Part shown: positions 45,846 to 54,962 of the stretch, one piece after another
Position numbering within the stretch: position 1 is the stretch's first letter
How the letters are laid out: each line of letters begins with the position of its first letter
Source of the DNA: Yponomeuta sedellus
Taxonomy: Eukaryota > Arthropoda > Insecta > Lepidoptera > Yponomeutidae
Assembly (NCBI GenBank): GCA_934045075.1
Contig: OW203722.1
Span: 24,969,379-25,033,378 of the forward strand
Direction of reading: 5' to 3'
DNA length: 64,000 nt
Made by a program: the position numbers and the translations under genes
The notes under the pieces: model-generated
The model's input: only the letters and a program-made list of their open reading frames with translations
What the model was told of the DNA's origin: nothing
Databases searched by the model: none

Positions 45846-47535
45846 CGTACCGAACTGGAAACTGTGCGCTGAGATGCTCCCCGACTCTCATACATTGTCG
45901 CCTTTCAGTGAGGTAGCTTTTGAACCATTCCAGCGGCACGCCTCTAATACCGTGGAGTTCGAGTTTTTTCAATAAGATTGCCACTGAAATGGTATCAAAA
46001 GCTTTGGCAAGGTCAAGGAACACCCCAACGCATCTCCGCCTCCTATCAAGATCAGCTGATATCTCTTCCACAAGTAAGCCTATTGCGTCCTCCGTCGATC
46101 TTCCGTGTCTGAATCCGAACTGCCGATTTGAGATGAGGTTATTCTTATTCAGATAGTGGATTAACCGTTTGTTCATAATCCTCTCGAGCACTTTAGAGAA
46201 GATTGTGAGAAGTGAAATTGGCCTGTAGTTTTCAGGTTTGATTTTAGGTCCACTTTTGTATATAGGGACCACCAAAGCCAGTCTCCAATCTGATGGAAAC
46301 ACGCCATCACAAAGGCTGAGGTTATATATGTGGGTTAATGGAGCCATTATTTTACATTTGATAGTTTTGATCAATTTGACCGTACATCTATCTATGCCTG
46401 GTGCACTATCCAACTTGAGTTGGTTTATAAGTTTATCAACCTCAACTTCGTCTGTTGGTGTACAATAAAAGTTATGTGAGTGCTGGGATGCTTGTTTTAA
46501 TTCTGCATCCACAACAAGTAAGTCCTCAGTAGTTTTAAGATTTTTAAGTATTTTTTCTGCGAGGTTAGTACCAACATTAGCAAAGAAATCATTACAAATA
46601 TTAACAGATCCCTGAGGATCTCTAACAATTTTTGCAAGCTCAGTGACCGAGTTGTTTTTGGAAGATTTTTCAGCTATATTTTTTATGGCTTTCCATAAAC
46701 CCTTTGTATTATTTTTGTTGCTTTCTAGTAGTTTTGTATCGTGCTCCCGTTTTAGGTTATGTGTTAATTTGGTTAGAAAATTCCGGTATCTGCTATATAT
46801 AAGTCTACGTGTTTCATCTTTTGGGTGTTTACGAAGGTCGAGGTGAGGTTTATCCCGGTGCGCCATGCATTTCAGTAAGCCAGGTGTTATCCATGGTTTT
46901 TCTATGTATTTAGCACGACTTAAACGCTTCTGGGAAGTATTATTTTGAATTGCCGTTGTAAGGATGCAGTTAAAATTCCTGACAGCGGTGTCAACATCTT
47001 GTGTTTCTATTACTACAGACCAGTCGACATTATCGAGTTCGTCGCGTACTGCATTGTAATTAGTTTTCAGGACAGTTCTATATTTGGGGTGCTTATTTTT
47101 CATTGTTGTGCAAGTTACGCCAACAATAGCTATGTCATGATCAGATATATCTAGGTGGCTAACTAATCCAATAATCCTATTGCACTTTGTTTTTGCAAAT
47201 ATGTGATCAAGGCAACTTTGGAGTCTAGTTGGCTTGGTTATTGCTGGGATAAAACCCATCTCTGTGAGGAGACACCAATATTCGCAACTATGATTATCGT
47301 AAGGGTCCAGGATATTTAAGTTTATGTCACCCAGAATAAAGACAGAGTAATTTTTATTTATTTTTGACAATATTGCGGAGAGACTTTCAGTAAAAATTAT
47401 TGGTTGAGTGAAAGAAGGGGATCTGTAAATACCAAATAGCGTAAAACCATTGCCTAATTCAATTTTTAGGCATTCAGCTTGTTTTAGAGGAGGCTCTTCG
47501 ACTGTTGCGCTCCATATATCTTTGACATAGGCCAC
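45787..47535 (-). pseudogene. LINE ORF2: endonuclease C-part and reverse transcriptase N-part
   Basis: 582 codons. The apurinic-like endonuclease shows 'FILGDINLNIL' (residues about 65-75), 'LDHIFAKT' and 'SDHDIAIVGV' (the S-D-H catalytic motif). The polymerase shows 'GPKIKPENYRPISLL', 'FGFRHGRSTEDAI' and 'GVFLDLAKAFDTI' (first catalytic Asp), and reaches 'RYGVPQ' where the frame is lost. In a live element this protein nicks target DNA and copies its RNA there. The start codon given is internal; the reading frame continues upstream through a stop at 47,593. Confidence 0.85.
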
Positions 47536-47592
47536 AACCCCACCGGCTCGGTTTAAGTTATTACTTGTTTTATGTGAGGTGAATCCCGAAAT

Positions 47593-47844
47593 CTATCCAA
47601 TGTCACAGTCGGTAAGCCAACACTCAGTTAAGATAATGACATCAGGTATGGTTTTGAGTCGATTGAGTGCAACGAGAAATGTATTGAAGTTTCGGTATAT
47701 ACTTCGAATGTTATATGTAATAATGGTAAAGTTGTAGCCATCCTCTAGTACTTTGCTACAGCTTTCTAGAGAGTCATGCGTCTGGCACTCAATGGTCAGA
47801 TAACTATCGATGTCGTCGGCTAACTCTATATCTAAATTAGTCAT
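47593..47844 (-). pseudogene. LINE ORF2 N-terminus (endonuclease start)
   Basis: 'YNFTIITYNIRSIYRN' and 'PDVIILTECWL' are the first two catalytic blocks (Asn and Glu) of the LINE endonuclease. It is in the same frame as 45,787-47,535 and separated from it only by the TAG at 47,593-47,595, so one nonsense change splits the enzyme. Confidence 0.75.
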
Positions 47845-48136
47845 GGATCATATATATGGAAATCTATTAAGACAGTCATATAAGACCAAAGAGTAGAGCA
47901 TGCTACGGTATTTGTAGCAGTGATAGTTTGTAGTAGGGTATGGTTTTGTAATCATTGTGTCGACAGTGTGGGTGAATGTGTATGTGTGTGTGTGTTTGAA
48001 AGTATGTGTGTACATTGAATGTAGGAAGTTTAATCTTTTAACTAAGTGAACTTTAAGATATTTTATAAGAGAGCTAACGGGATTCCTGTATAACATGCTA
48101 GGATTTTTAAGAGTGAATAGAGTCTTAGTTGATTTC

Positions 48137-48526
48137 CTATGTTTGTTGGATCGCTGGAGAAGTACTGATAGTGGTAACTGGTCCAATTCGCTCGTCAAGG
48201 CCGGATGTTGATTTAATAGGGATCGCTGGTCTTCTTTCTGTTTTCCGCACAAATATGGTTCCCTCACGCACCCAGCAATATTTAAAATTGAGAAGTTTCG
48301 CGCGCTGTCTCGCATCACGAAAAAGCAGACGATTCCTCTTGGTAAGCCTCTCATTCACGAAGATGCGCTGAGGTGTCGCGGGAGTGATACCATCCGAGTC
48401 AACGTTTCTCCGTACCCTTGAAGCTCTGATAAGCTCTAATCGAGTTTTTTTGCGAACTAATCTGACCACAATGGGGCGAGGAAGTGCAGAGTCCTTAGTT
48501 GGCTTAGAGGGGGGTGAGCATTGCAA
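48137..48526 (-). pseudogene. LINE ORF1 remnant with FP-like domain
   Basis: 129 codons with 'VVRLVRKKTRLELIRASRVR', 'RIFVNERLTKRNRLLFRDAR' and 'KYCWVREGTIFVRKTE'. This is the domain shared between insect LINE ORF1 proteins and the baculovirus FP (few polyhedra) protein C-terminus. The N-terminal half is absent, so the LINE is probably 5' truncated near 48,535. RNA-binding or chaperone role is inferred from the family. Confidence 0.65.
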
Positions 48527-48751
48527 TGGTCTAACCCGTGCTACTTAACTCGGCACCTCGCGCATTTCTATCTTCTTCGCGAGAGATGCCTATTTTATGC
48601 CTAATTTGCGCGGATTACATCGCTGAAATGACATTGCACTGCTTTTGATTTGTAGACTACCAAATTATGGCAAATGACAACCATAGTTGTGCTTGTATCA
48701 TTCTATTGGAAAACTATGTAAGTATTAGCCTCTAAACTAAACCCTAAACAT

Positions 48752-49160
48752 TTGGAGCGGTGCTACCACCGCTCAGTGGGTAGAACCATGGACTGGCAAG
48801 CGAGAGCCCCAGGTTCGATCCCGAGTGCGGGTATGTACCAATGACTTTGTTTAATTTCAAAGTTACGTACGTTTGCGAATTTGTGGTCGCAATACCAGAC
48901 GCTTACGAGAAGGAAAACATCGTGAGGAAACCCGCGGCTTGGTTGGATCCGCACGTATTGACTAGTCTTTTCTGTGGGCTAGGCCTACTAAGCTGTCAGG
49001 ATGGTATAGGTGCTGGGCAAGCCCACACCACCTATAAAAAAAAACATGTCTCAGGCACTACAGCCTCGGAGTGGTCCCTTCACCCATCTAGTGTGAGTGA
49101 GGATACCACTGGACACTGTATAAATCATCTCATTACGTAGATGCAAAAAAAAGGCTTATC
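48752..49160 (+). repeat. tRNA-like SINE (family B), plus
   Basis: Head 'ccgctcagtgggtagaaccatggactggcaagcga', box B 'ggttcgatcccga', the full body and 'catctcattacgtagatgcaaaaaaaagg'. It closely matches 33,707-34,115. Confidence 0.75.
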
Positions 49161-49389
49161 ATCATTATACTCTAGGGCCTAGTTATGACGTACAACGGTG
49201 GCCGAGTGCCGCTAGACACGCATAAGACCGGAAAGCTTGGAGAACCACTAGGGAGCTCTATGTCCTGCAGGGGGCGTCAAATTGCTGGTGATGTTGATGA
49301 TGGTTAAATAAATTAACTCAAAAAGAAATACCAAATACATTCAAACCAAATCAAATCTCAGTAAATAATACAGAGAATAACATATTTTC

Positions 49390-49580
49390 AACTTTCACAA
49401 ACCGGGGGGTGGGCAGCAGCGCCCCCCGCTGTATAATTTCACCAAACTGGGAACCCAACCCGCATGCCCAGCGTGGGGATTACGGGCATTACCCCCCAAT
49501 GATGGCACAACTTTACGCTATGGCGCTCATTAGGGTAGGGCTATGTCCAGCAGTGGACTAATATAGCCTGAATATGAAAC
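49390..49580. repeat. 'cagcagcgccccccgc' repeat joined to RTE 3' end
   Basis: 'caaaccggggggtgggcagcagcgccccccgc' to 'attaccccccaatgatggcac', then 'cgctatggcgctcattagggtagggctatgtccagcagtggactaatatagcctgaa'. Same composite order as at 8085 and 9765, inverted. Confidence 0.6.
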
Positions 49581-49581
49581 T

Positions 49582-49702
49582 TTCGCGACTTAAACACATT
49601 ATTAGAATATTTTCGGGGCTTAGTCGCGTAGTAATTTACTGCTATTTTACCTCGACGTTATATAAATTACTATGCGGATAAGCCCCGAAAATATTCTAAT
49701 AA
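49582..49702. repeat. Inverted duplicate of the 'aagccccgaaaatattcta' repeat
   Basis: Arms 49,599-49,638 and 49,663-49,702 are 40-nt inverse copies with three mismatches. The left arm plus loop is the reverse of 39,310-39,365. Confidence 0.7.
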
Positions 49703-49850
49703 TACAGAGAATATTGTAAAGAGGTTCAAAATTTCGCTGATGCCGGCACTTGCCTATTAGCTCAGTTGGGAGAGCGCTGGTACGGTTAGCCAGAGGTTGC
49801 AGGTTCGAGTCCCGGCATGGACGAAATTTTTAGCCTCTAAATAGGTTTTT
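49703..49850 (+). repeat. Family A SINE module, plus
   Basis: 'agagaatattgtaaagaggttc', box A 'attagctcagttggg', box B 'ggttcgagtcccgg' and 'gcctctaaataggttttt'. No tail; followed by a LINE-type 3' end in minus (49,858-50,000). Confidence 0.7.
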
Positions 49851-50159
49851 ACAAATCAAATCACTTTTATTTCAACGTTAACAATTTACATTCTGTTTAC
49901 TGAATATCAATGCACAAATTTTATTTAATTTCAAAGTAAAATGTAAGTTGCTGCCCTCGGGCCGTAGTGCAGAAAAAGGCAGCGGAAAAAAAAACCCAAA
50001 TTCAGTTGCTACCTATACACTCAATTGTAAAGCAAGTTAGTAAAGCAATTCGGGAGTAGAGTAACAGAGCAGACTATTTTTAGAGTAAACTGAATGCACT
50101 GCAATCATAGTGTATCACAGTTGTCAACCATTTCATTAATTTCAAAAACGTCAGCGGTC

Positions 50160-50420
50160 AGCAAGCATTGCACTCTGCGGGCGAATTTACAAAACTGGAT
50201 GCAGCGCTGTTAAGCGAATTTGCATCTCAAGTGGTCGGGTTAGAATCGATTTCGGTACGCGATATCGGTTTCGGTCGTAAATTCGGCGAGCGCCTCTCGG
50301 CTCAAACCGAATTGGAATGCCAGGAGCGGCATTTAAATTTAGAACTCTCAGATGCAGAAATATGGCGGCGCTAAGAGCACTCGCTCTTCTACTTTTTGTT
50401 TCTTCTTTGGCAAATTAAGG
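50160..50420 (+). other. Possible 5' exon encoding a signal peptide
   Basis: The ATG at 50,362 opens a 17-codon hydrophobic run (M-A-A-L-R-A-L-A-L-L-L-F-V-S-S-L-A) that looks like a secretion signal, and then meets a TAA at 50,416. The 200 bases upstream are GC-richer and repeat-free, like a 5' UTR. No good splice donor precedes the stop, so this may be chance. Confidence 0.2.
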
Positions 50421-50860
50421 GGAAGTAATCTTCATTACTCTTTTTCGAGTTGACTGCATTGCTGATCTAGGTATATCACATCTGATTGAAGGAGATCGTG
50501 AGTTTGCTTGTTGGTCGCCGTACATTTGTGGAAATGACTTTGACCGGGGTTTATTTACACGATTGTGATGTTCTTGCCTGATTAGTTTAGCACAGGTTTG
50601 GTTCTAGGTCAAGTGGTTGTGTTGCGTGGACGCTATTTAATTTTTGGTTCGACTCTTGTCTGTGCAGATGTCATTACATCGTTATTTCAGTAATCGTGCT
50701 GTTAAATTTGAATATGAGATGATTCTTGCCCATTGTTTCTGGGTGCGATGGCTATTGACAGGGTAAACGTCATATGCCCTCAAGTGACTGATTTTGCCTA
50801 TCTTGGCCATAAAGGTGCGTTTGCACCGATGAAAGATTTTCGTTTGGTAAGTGATACTGT
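50421..50860. other. No gene seen
   Basis: No motif or repeat recognised. Confidence 0.3.
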
Positions 50861-50865
50861 CGTAT

Positions 50866-51090
50866 ATTGTGTGTAGGACGCCCTCCGACTAGGTGGGATG
50901 ACGATCTGCGAAAAACTGCAGGAAGATGCTGGATGCGGCAAGCTGAAGACAGGGCGCTATGGCGCTCATTAGGGGAGGGCTATGTCCAGCAGTGGAGTCA
51001 ACGCAGGAAGATTATGTCATACTCCACCGCGGGGGCCAAGTCCGGGTTGGTGGAGCATTGTCAGACAGTGGCGGGCCTTAGTTGTATGAT
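50866..51090 (+). repeat. RTE 3' fragment (plus) joined to 5S-SINE fragment (minus)
   Basis: 'gtaggacgccctccgactaggtgggatgacgatctgcg' to 'gtccagcagtgg' is the RTE end. From 51,001 'cgcaggaagattatgtcatactccaccgcgggggccaagtccggg' is the antisense 5S-SINE body. Confidence 0.65.
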
Positions 51091-51188
51091 GTGTAGGTAT
51101 TACATTACAATACATTAACTCTGATGTCAAGAGCAGCTCACCGTTTGGCCTTCCCAGCGTTTAAAGTTGCTAAATCGACTTGAGTCAA

Positions 51189-51419
51189 TTAATTCGTAAT
51201 ACCTATCTTTGGGTATCTTTTCTTTAGAGCCCAAACTAGGATTAGTTTGGGTCCGGCACAAGTGATAGCATTTCTTAATGACTTGTGAAGCTTAAAGTTA
51301 TATGTTAAACAGGTCTTATCATGAATAGACCTGCTTAATATATAAATAAGTAACTGTGTTGTTTGGAAATGCGTGTATTTACGTGGAAGTTTTTTTAAAG
51401 TTTCGATTATTGGTTTCAC
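51189..51419 (-). CDS. Unrecognised small ORF left of the Polinton genes
   Basis: 76 codons from a GTG, basic and hydrophobic, with no motif I recognise. It lacks an ATG start. It lies between SINE debris and the palindrome near the ATPase, so it could be the edge of the Polinton or a chance ORF. Confidence 0.2.
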   Translation of the reverse strand: MKPIIETLKKLPRKYTHFQTTQLLIYILSRSIHDKTCLTYNFKLHKSLRNAITCAGPKLILVWALKKRYPKIGITN

Positions 51420-51450
51420 GTTGACAATCTGTTAAGGTATGTAAGTAGGA

Positions 51451-51572
51451 TGTTATTGGGCATTCTGGACCAGCTTCCATTCGTTTGAGCTCACGACGCA
51501 CCGCGCCGGTTGGCGCGGCTTGTCGTTCACTCAAACTCATTACATCTGTTCCAGAATACCCAATAATATTGA
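51451..51572. repeat. Long imperfect palindrome upstream of the ATPase
   Basis: 'ttattgggcattctgga' (51,454-51,470) pairs with 'ccagaatacccaataa' (51,551-51,566). The arms continue inward with mismatches to a perfect centre 'ccgcgccggttggcgcgg' (51,501-51,518). It may be part of a terminal repeat or a replication or promoter element of the Polinton. Confidence 0.65.
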
Positions 51573-51788
51573 TTGATTCTGAATTTTACTTGCGGCAGGA
51601 AATGAAATGATGTTAGTAACACAGATAAATACTGAAGTTTAATCGTGATCGGCGCGGCTTGTCGTTCACTCAAACTCATTACATCTGTTCCAGAATACCC
51701 AATAATATTGATTGATTCTGAATTTTACTTGCGGCAGGAAATGAAATGATGTTAGTAACACAGATAAATACTGAAGTTTAATCGTGAT
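51512..51788 (+). repeat. Exact tandem duplication, 139-bp period
   Basis: 51,512-51,649 is repeated without mismatch that I can see at 51,651-51,788. The duplicate contains the right arm of the palindrome and ends 50 bases before the ATPase start. The identity implies a very recent event or an assembly artefact. Confidence 0.9.
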
Positions 51789-51837
51789 GATCGCATTTCA
51801 GTAATGAGGACATCACTGGTAACATATTTCTCCAAAA

Positions 51838-52527
51838 ATGAAATTTGTTAAACAACCTACATCACTAAATCTTGAGAATATTGATGTAGGATCTGAAAAA
51901 AATACATATCGTCACGGAAAGCTTTTACCAAACACCATCCGTTGTATAGTTTGCGGACCGTCTAACTGCGGAAAAACAAACTTAGTCCTTGGGTTACTTT
52001 TACATCCTAATGGTTTACATTTCCGTAACGTGTACGTTTATTCGAAAACGTTGTATCAACCAAAATACATATTTTTAGAGAAGGTAATGAATCTCGTTCC
52101 AGGAATACGTTATTATAAATATCGCGATAACAAAGAAGTCTTAAATCCAAGCTTAGCGTCTCAAAATTCTGTCATTATTTTCGACGATGTTGCCTGTGAA
52201 AATCAAAATAACATTCGTGATTACTTTGCCATGGGTAGACATAAAAATATAGACTGTTTTTATTTGAACCAAACTTATAGCAAAGTCCCAAAACAACTGG
52301 TTCGCGACAATGCAAATCTACTCATCATATTCAAACAGGATGATATTAACTTACGTCATATTTATGATGAACATGTGAACACTGATATGCCTTGGCATCA
52401 ATTTCGCGAACTTTGTTCACAAGTTTGGAAAGATACATTTAGCTATTTAGTGATTAATAAAGACTGTCAAAGAAATAACGGATGCTACAGAATGAAATTC
52501 GACACCTTTATTACTTTCGACGAGTGA
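51838..52527 (+). CDS. Polinton packaging ATPase (FtsK/HerA-type, A32-like)
   Basis: 229 residues, the usual size for this family. Walker A is GPSNCGKT at residues 40-47 and Walker B is VIIFDD at 112-117. 'FYLNQTYSKVPKQLVRDNA' at 141-159 is the conserved Asn/Gln sensor region found in poxvirus A32-like and adenovirus IVa2-like genome packaging ATPases. The enzyme uses ATP to drive viral DNA into the capsid. It is the first gene of the plus-strand cluster; the start ATG lies 50 bases after the tandem duplication, which may hold its promoter. All catalytic motifs are intact. Confidence 0.9.
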   Translation: MKFVKQPTSLNLENIDVGSEKNTYRHGKLLPNTIRCIVCGPSNCGKTNLVLGLLLHPNGLHFRNVYVYSKTLYQPKYIFLEKVMNLVPGIRYYKYRDNKEVLNPSLASQNSVIIFDDVACENQNNIRDYFAMGRHKNIDCFYLNQTYSKVPKQLVRDNANLLIIFKQDDINLRHIYDEHVNTDMPWHQFRELCSQVWKDTFSYLVINKDCQRNNGCYRMKFDTFITFDE

Positions 52528-52608
52528 GATACATAAATGCCGTTTTTTTTAAATCAGAAGCCACTTTCTTATCTTCTTTATATGCGAGTAGTTGTAAAAT
52601 AAGAAAAA

Positions 52609-53553
52609 ATGTGTGATGAAAAATCAATTAAACAACAAATAATTAAGTCTGCTGAGGCTGTTAAAAAGAAGGTTCAAAACATGAAAAATACTAAAATGGA
52701 TTCTGAGTTGGCATTAGAAACTATGTTCAAACCAGTAACAGATCCACTTAAACAGCTAACGAGAACCCCGTATCAAGAACAGTTAAGTAATGAAGATGTT
52801 GATTCGCTTGAACATTTAGCACGACAGTCTACACCTACGAAGAAACGAAAATTTTCTGAAATTAGCTCTTCAAGGGAATCACTCCAAGAGGTATCGAATG
52901 CTAGTAACAGCGATGATAACATAAGTGACTCTGAACTGAATCAAAGTCTTAGAAATAACATGAGTGACATATTTTTTGAAACAAATTCGGATGGTGCTTC
53001 AACACCAAATGCAAAGTCTTTATCGTCATGGTCTTTATCATCAGAAGTATTCAAAGATGTACCTTATGGAATTAGATTGGAAAATGGAAAACCTATGATA
53101 GGATCAGCACCGCTCTCCATAACTAATGATGCATTTGAAATAGCAGGTCATTCGTATGTCAAAACTAATGGACTCAGTGAATTACTTTACAAAAAAAATC
53201 CTGATCTAAACATTATCACTGAAGATGATAAAAGGAATTATAAATTTATACTAATAAGCACAAACGCTCATCGACGTAAATATGATCCCAATCAACCAAT
53301 CAATAGCAACAGAGGATTTAAGTATTTACAAATTGTAAAACCCTTATTATGTTCCGCCAATGTTTCCAAAGGAAAGGGTTTATCATTGCTTAAAAAAGTT
53401 GATAACAAAGTAGATTACATTTTTTGGAATGATCCAAACGAATTAGTTGAAACATTGAAATTATTAATAGCTTCGAAAGATGCCGGTAATACTGGCTTAG
53501 ATGATGAAATTGTATCAGTTTTAACAGAACTGAAAAAACGTGGTGTGATATAA
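52609..53553 (+). CDS. DUF8207-like Polinton protein of unknown function
   Basis: 314 residues. The N-terminus is Lys-rich and probably helical ('IIKSAEAVKKKVQNMKNTKM', then 'ALETMFKPVTDPLKQL'). Residues 75-135 are Ser-rich and probably disordered, and a globular part from about 140 begins 'YGIRLENGKPMIGSAPLSI' and includes 'GLSELLYKKNPDL'. It ends with a helix ('DEIVSVLTELKKRGVI'). This order matches proteins that accompany integrase in many insect Polintons; the DUF8207 name is from memory of the family pattern. Role unknown, perhaps structural. 81 bases separate it from the ATPase. Confidence 0.6.
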   Translation: MCDEKSIKQQIIKSAEAVKKKVQNMKNTKMDSELALETMFKPVTDPLKQLTRTPYQEQLSNEDVDSLEHLARQSTPTKKRKFSEISSSRESLQEVSNASNSDDNISDSELNQSLRNNMSDIFFETNSDGASTPNAKSLSSWSLSSEVFKDVPYGIRLENGKPMIGSAPLSITNDAFEIAGHSYVKTNGLSELLYKKNPDLNIITEDDKRNYKFILISTNAHRRKYDPNQPINSNRGFKYLQIVKPLLCSANVSKGKGLSLLKKVDNKVDYIFWNDPNELVETLKLLIASKDAGNTGLDDEIVSVLTELKKRGVI

Positions 53554-53621
53554 AATGAATAAATACTTATGTAATCTATATTTTATTTTATTTCTACTCT
53601 AACCTTCACACTATTTACAAG

Positions 53622-53984
53622 ATGAATATAGATAAATTTGGACATCATGTTCATAAAAGACTGCGTGTGTCAGATCCATTAAATTTGGTTCCTATAAACA
53701 CAGGGCTAAGTAAAAATGAGTCAGGAGTTTACGACTTAAAACAATGTATATTGAGAGGATTACCGTTAGCTGTAGCAGCAGATGAAGCTGTTAGCAAGGA
53801 GTATGTAGAAAAAAACAATAAATTATATTGTAAAAAACAAGATTTCATTAATGAACTTAAAAGTATAAAAACTCAAATACAACTGCTACAGAAACAGTTA
53901 GATGAGAAGTGTTCAAAGGTAGAAGCGAGTAATATTATTAAAGATCATATAGTAGCACTCAGAGACTCATCGAAACCAGCATGA
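53622..53984 (+). CDS. Small Polinton protein with tail-fibre-like motif and coiled coil
   Basis: 120 residues. 'LRGLPLAVAADEAVSKEYVE' at 44-63 resembles the repeat unit of phage tail fibres ('P-x-x-x-x-D-A-x-x-K-x-Y-V'). It is followed by a heptad-rich helix at about 72-108 ('INELKSIKTQIQLLQKQLDE'), which would trimerise or dimerise. By analogy it could be a spike or fibre, but that is inference from motif only. Its stop overlaps the integrase start as ATGA (53,981-53,984), so the two are probably translated from one message. Confidence 0.6.
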   Translation: MNIDKFGHHVHKRLRVSDPLNLVPINTGLSKNESGVYDLKQCILRGLPLAVAADEAVSKEYVEKNNKLYCKKQDFINELKSIKTQIQLLQKQLDEKCSKVEASNIIKDHIVALRDSSKPA

Positions 53985-54913
53985 GCAAACAATCTGTTGT
54001 AAATGAAATCCATAAAGCAGCTAGAAGAAATTTCCCACGTCGTTCTGTTATTTTAAAAGGGATTGATGATTTATGGCAAGCCGATTTGATTGATATGCAA
54101 AACTATCAGAAGGTTAACAAAGGATTCAAATTTATTTTAGTAGTCATCGATGCTTTTTCTAAATACGCATGGATCGCTCCATTAAAGAATAAAACAAAAA
54201 CTGAGGTGTCTCTAGCGTTTGATAAGGTTTTACAAGAAGGCCGATCACCTGCTAATTTACAAACCGACAAGGGTACCGAATTTCACAATGACGTTTTTCA
54301 GAAGCTTACGAACCGATGGAAAATAAATCATTATTCAACTTATTCAACAAAAAAAGCGTCTATAGTAGAAAGATTAATAAGAACTTTGAAGAGCAAGTTG
54401 TTTAAACATTTTAGCTTGTTTGGAAATTATAAGTGGATTGGAGAACCTTTATGTGATATAGTTAAGAGCTATAATAATACTATGCATCGCACTACAAAAC
54501 ATATGCCGTCTGAAATAAACAAGTTAAATGAATCACTCGTTGCATGTAATATAAACAAATCACAACCTTCCTTACCTGCAAAGAAAATTAAATTTCGTGT
54601 TGGAGACTTTGTCCGTATCAGCAAGCACAAAGGAGATTTTCAAAAAGGATATACACCAAACTGGTCTACCGAATTATTCACTGTTGTAAAAGTAATAAAA
54701 TCTATACCCACAACATATTACATACGAGATCAACATTGTATACCAATAAAAGGTTGTTTTTACGAACACGAACTGCAAAAAACTAGCTGTCCCAATATTT
54801 ATTTAGTTGAGAAGGTAATTAAAAAAAAGGGAAACAAATATCTTGTTAAATGGCTCGGCTTAGGTCAAGAGGAAAATAGTTGGATTAATAAAAGTGCTAT
54901 AATAAAGCATTGA
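53981..54913 (+). CDS. Polinton integrase (retroviral-type DDE) with chromodomain
   Basis: 310 residues. The RNase H-fold core has D35 ('LWQADLIDMQ'), D96 ('LQTDKGTEFHN') and E130 ('KKASIVERLIRTLK'), with 33 residues between the second Asp and Glu. The C-terminus (about 275-305, 'YLVEKVIKKKGNKYLVKWLG' then 'GQEENSW') is a chromodomain, including the Y-L-V-K-W aromatic pattern, that would bind methylated histone tails and steer insertion. No N-terminal HHCC zinc finger is evident. It inserts the viral genome into host DNA. The start is fixed by the ATGA overlap with the upstream gene. Confidence 0.92.
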   Translation: MSKQSVVNEIHKAARRNFPRRSVILKGIDDLWQADLIDMQNYQKVNKGFKFILVVIDAFSKYAWIAPLKNKTKTEVSLAFDKVLQEGRSPANLQTDKGTEFHNDVFQKLTNRWKINHYSTYSTKKASIVERLIRTLKSKLFKHFSLFGNYKWIGEPLCDIVKSYNNTMHRTTKHMPSEINKLNESLVACNINKSQPSLPAKKIKFRVGDFVRISKHKGDFQKGYTPNWSTELFTVVKVIKSIPTTYYIRDQHCIPIKGCFYEHELQKTSCPNIYLVEKVIKKKGNKYLVKWLGLGQEENSWINKSAIIKH

Positions 54914-54962
54914 AGTATATTACTACAGATTAGTTAACTTATTTTTCATTACATCGTTAGTT

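Larger units (their letters stand above)
44482..48535 (-). mobile_element. CR1/Jockey-type LINE, decayed, minus
   Basis: The element reads right to left: ORF1 remnant (48,526-48,137), endonuclease (47,844 downwards), reverse transcriptase (to about 45,390), C-terminal domain (to 44,885), 3' UTR and an (ATT)n-type tail at 44,482-44,500. One in-frame TAG and two frameshifts interrupt ORF2. The CR1/L2/Jockey placement rests on the endonuclease type and FP-like ORF1 and is approximate. Confidence 0.75.

Noticed and set aside
45912..47154. Plus-strand ORFs across the LINE
   Set aside because: They are antisense shadows of the reverse transcriptase frame.
47848..48354. 168-codon minus ORF as part of the LINE
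   Set aside because: Another frame of the same stretch holds the FP-like ORF1. This frame shows no conserved block and ends in GT-repeat-derived Thr/His runs.
51500..51520. Polinton terminal end placed exactly at the palindrome
   Set aside because: I could not find a matching inverted copy on the right side within the window, nor a 6-bp target duplication, so the end cannot be fixed.
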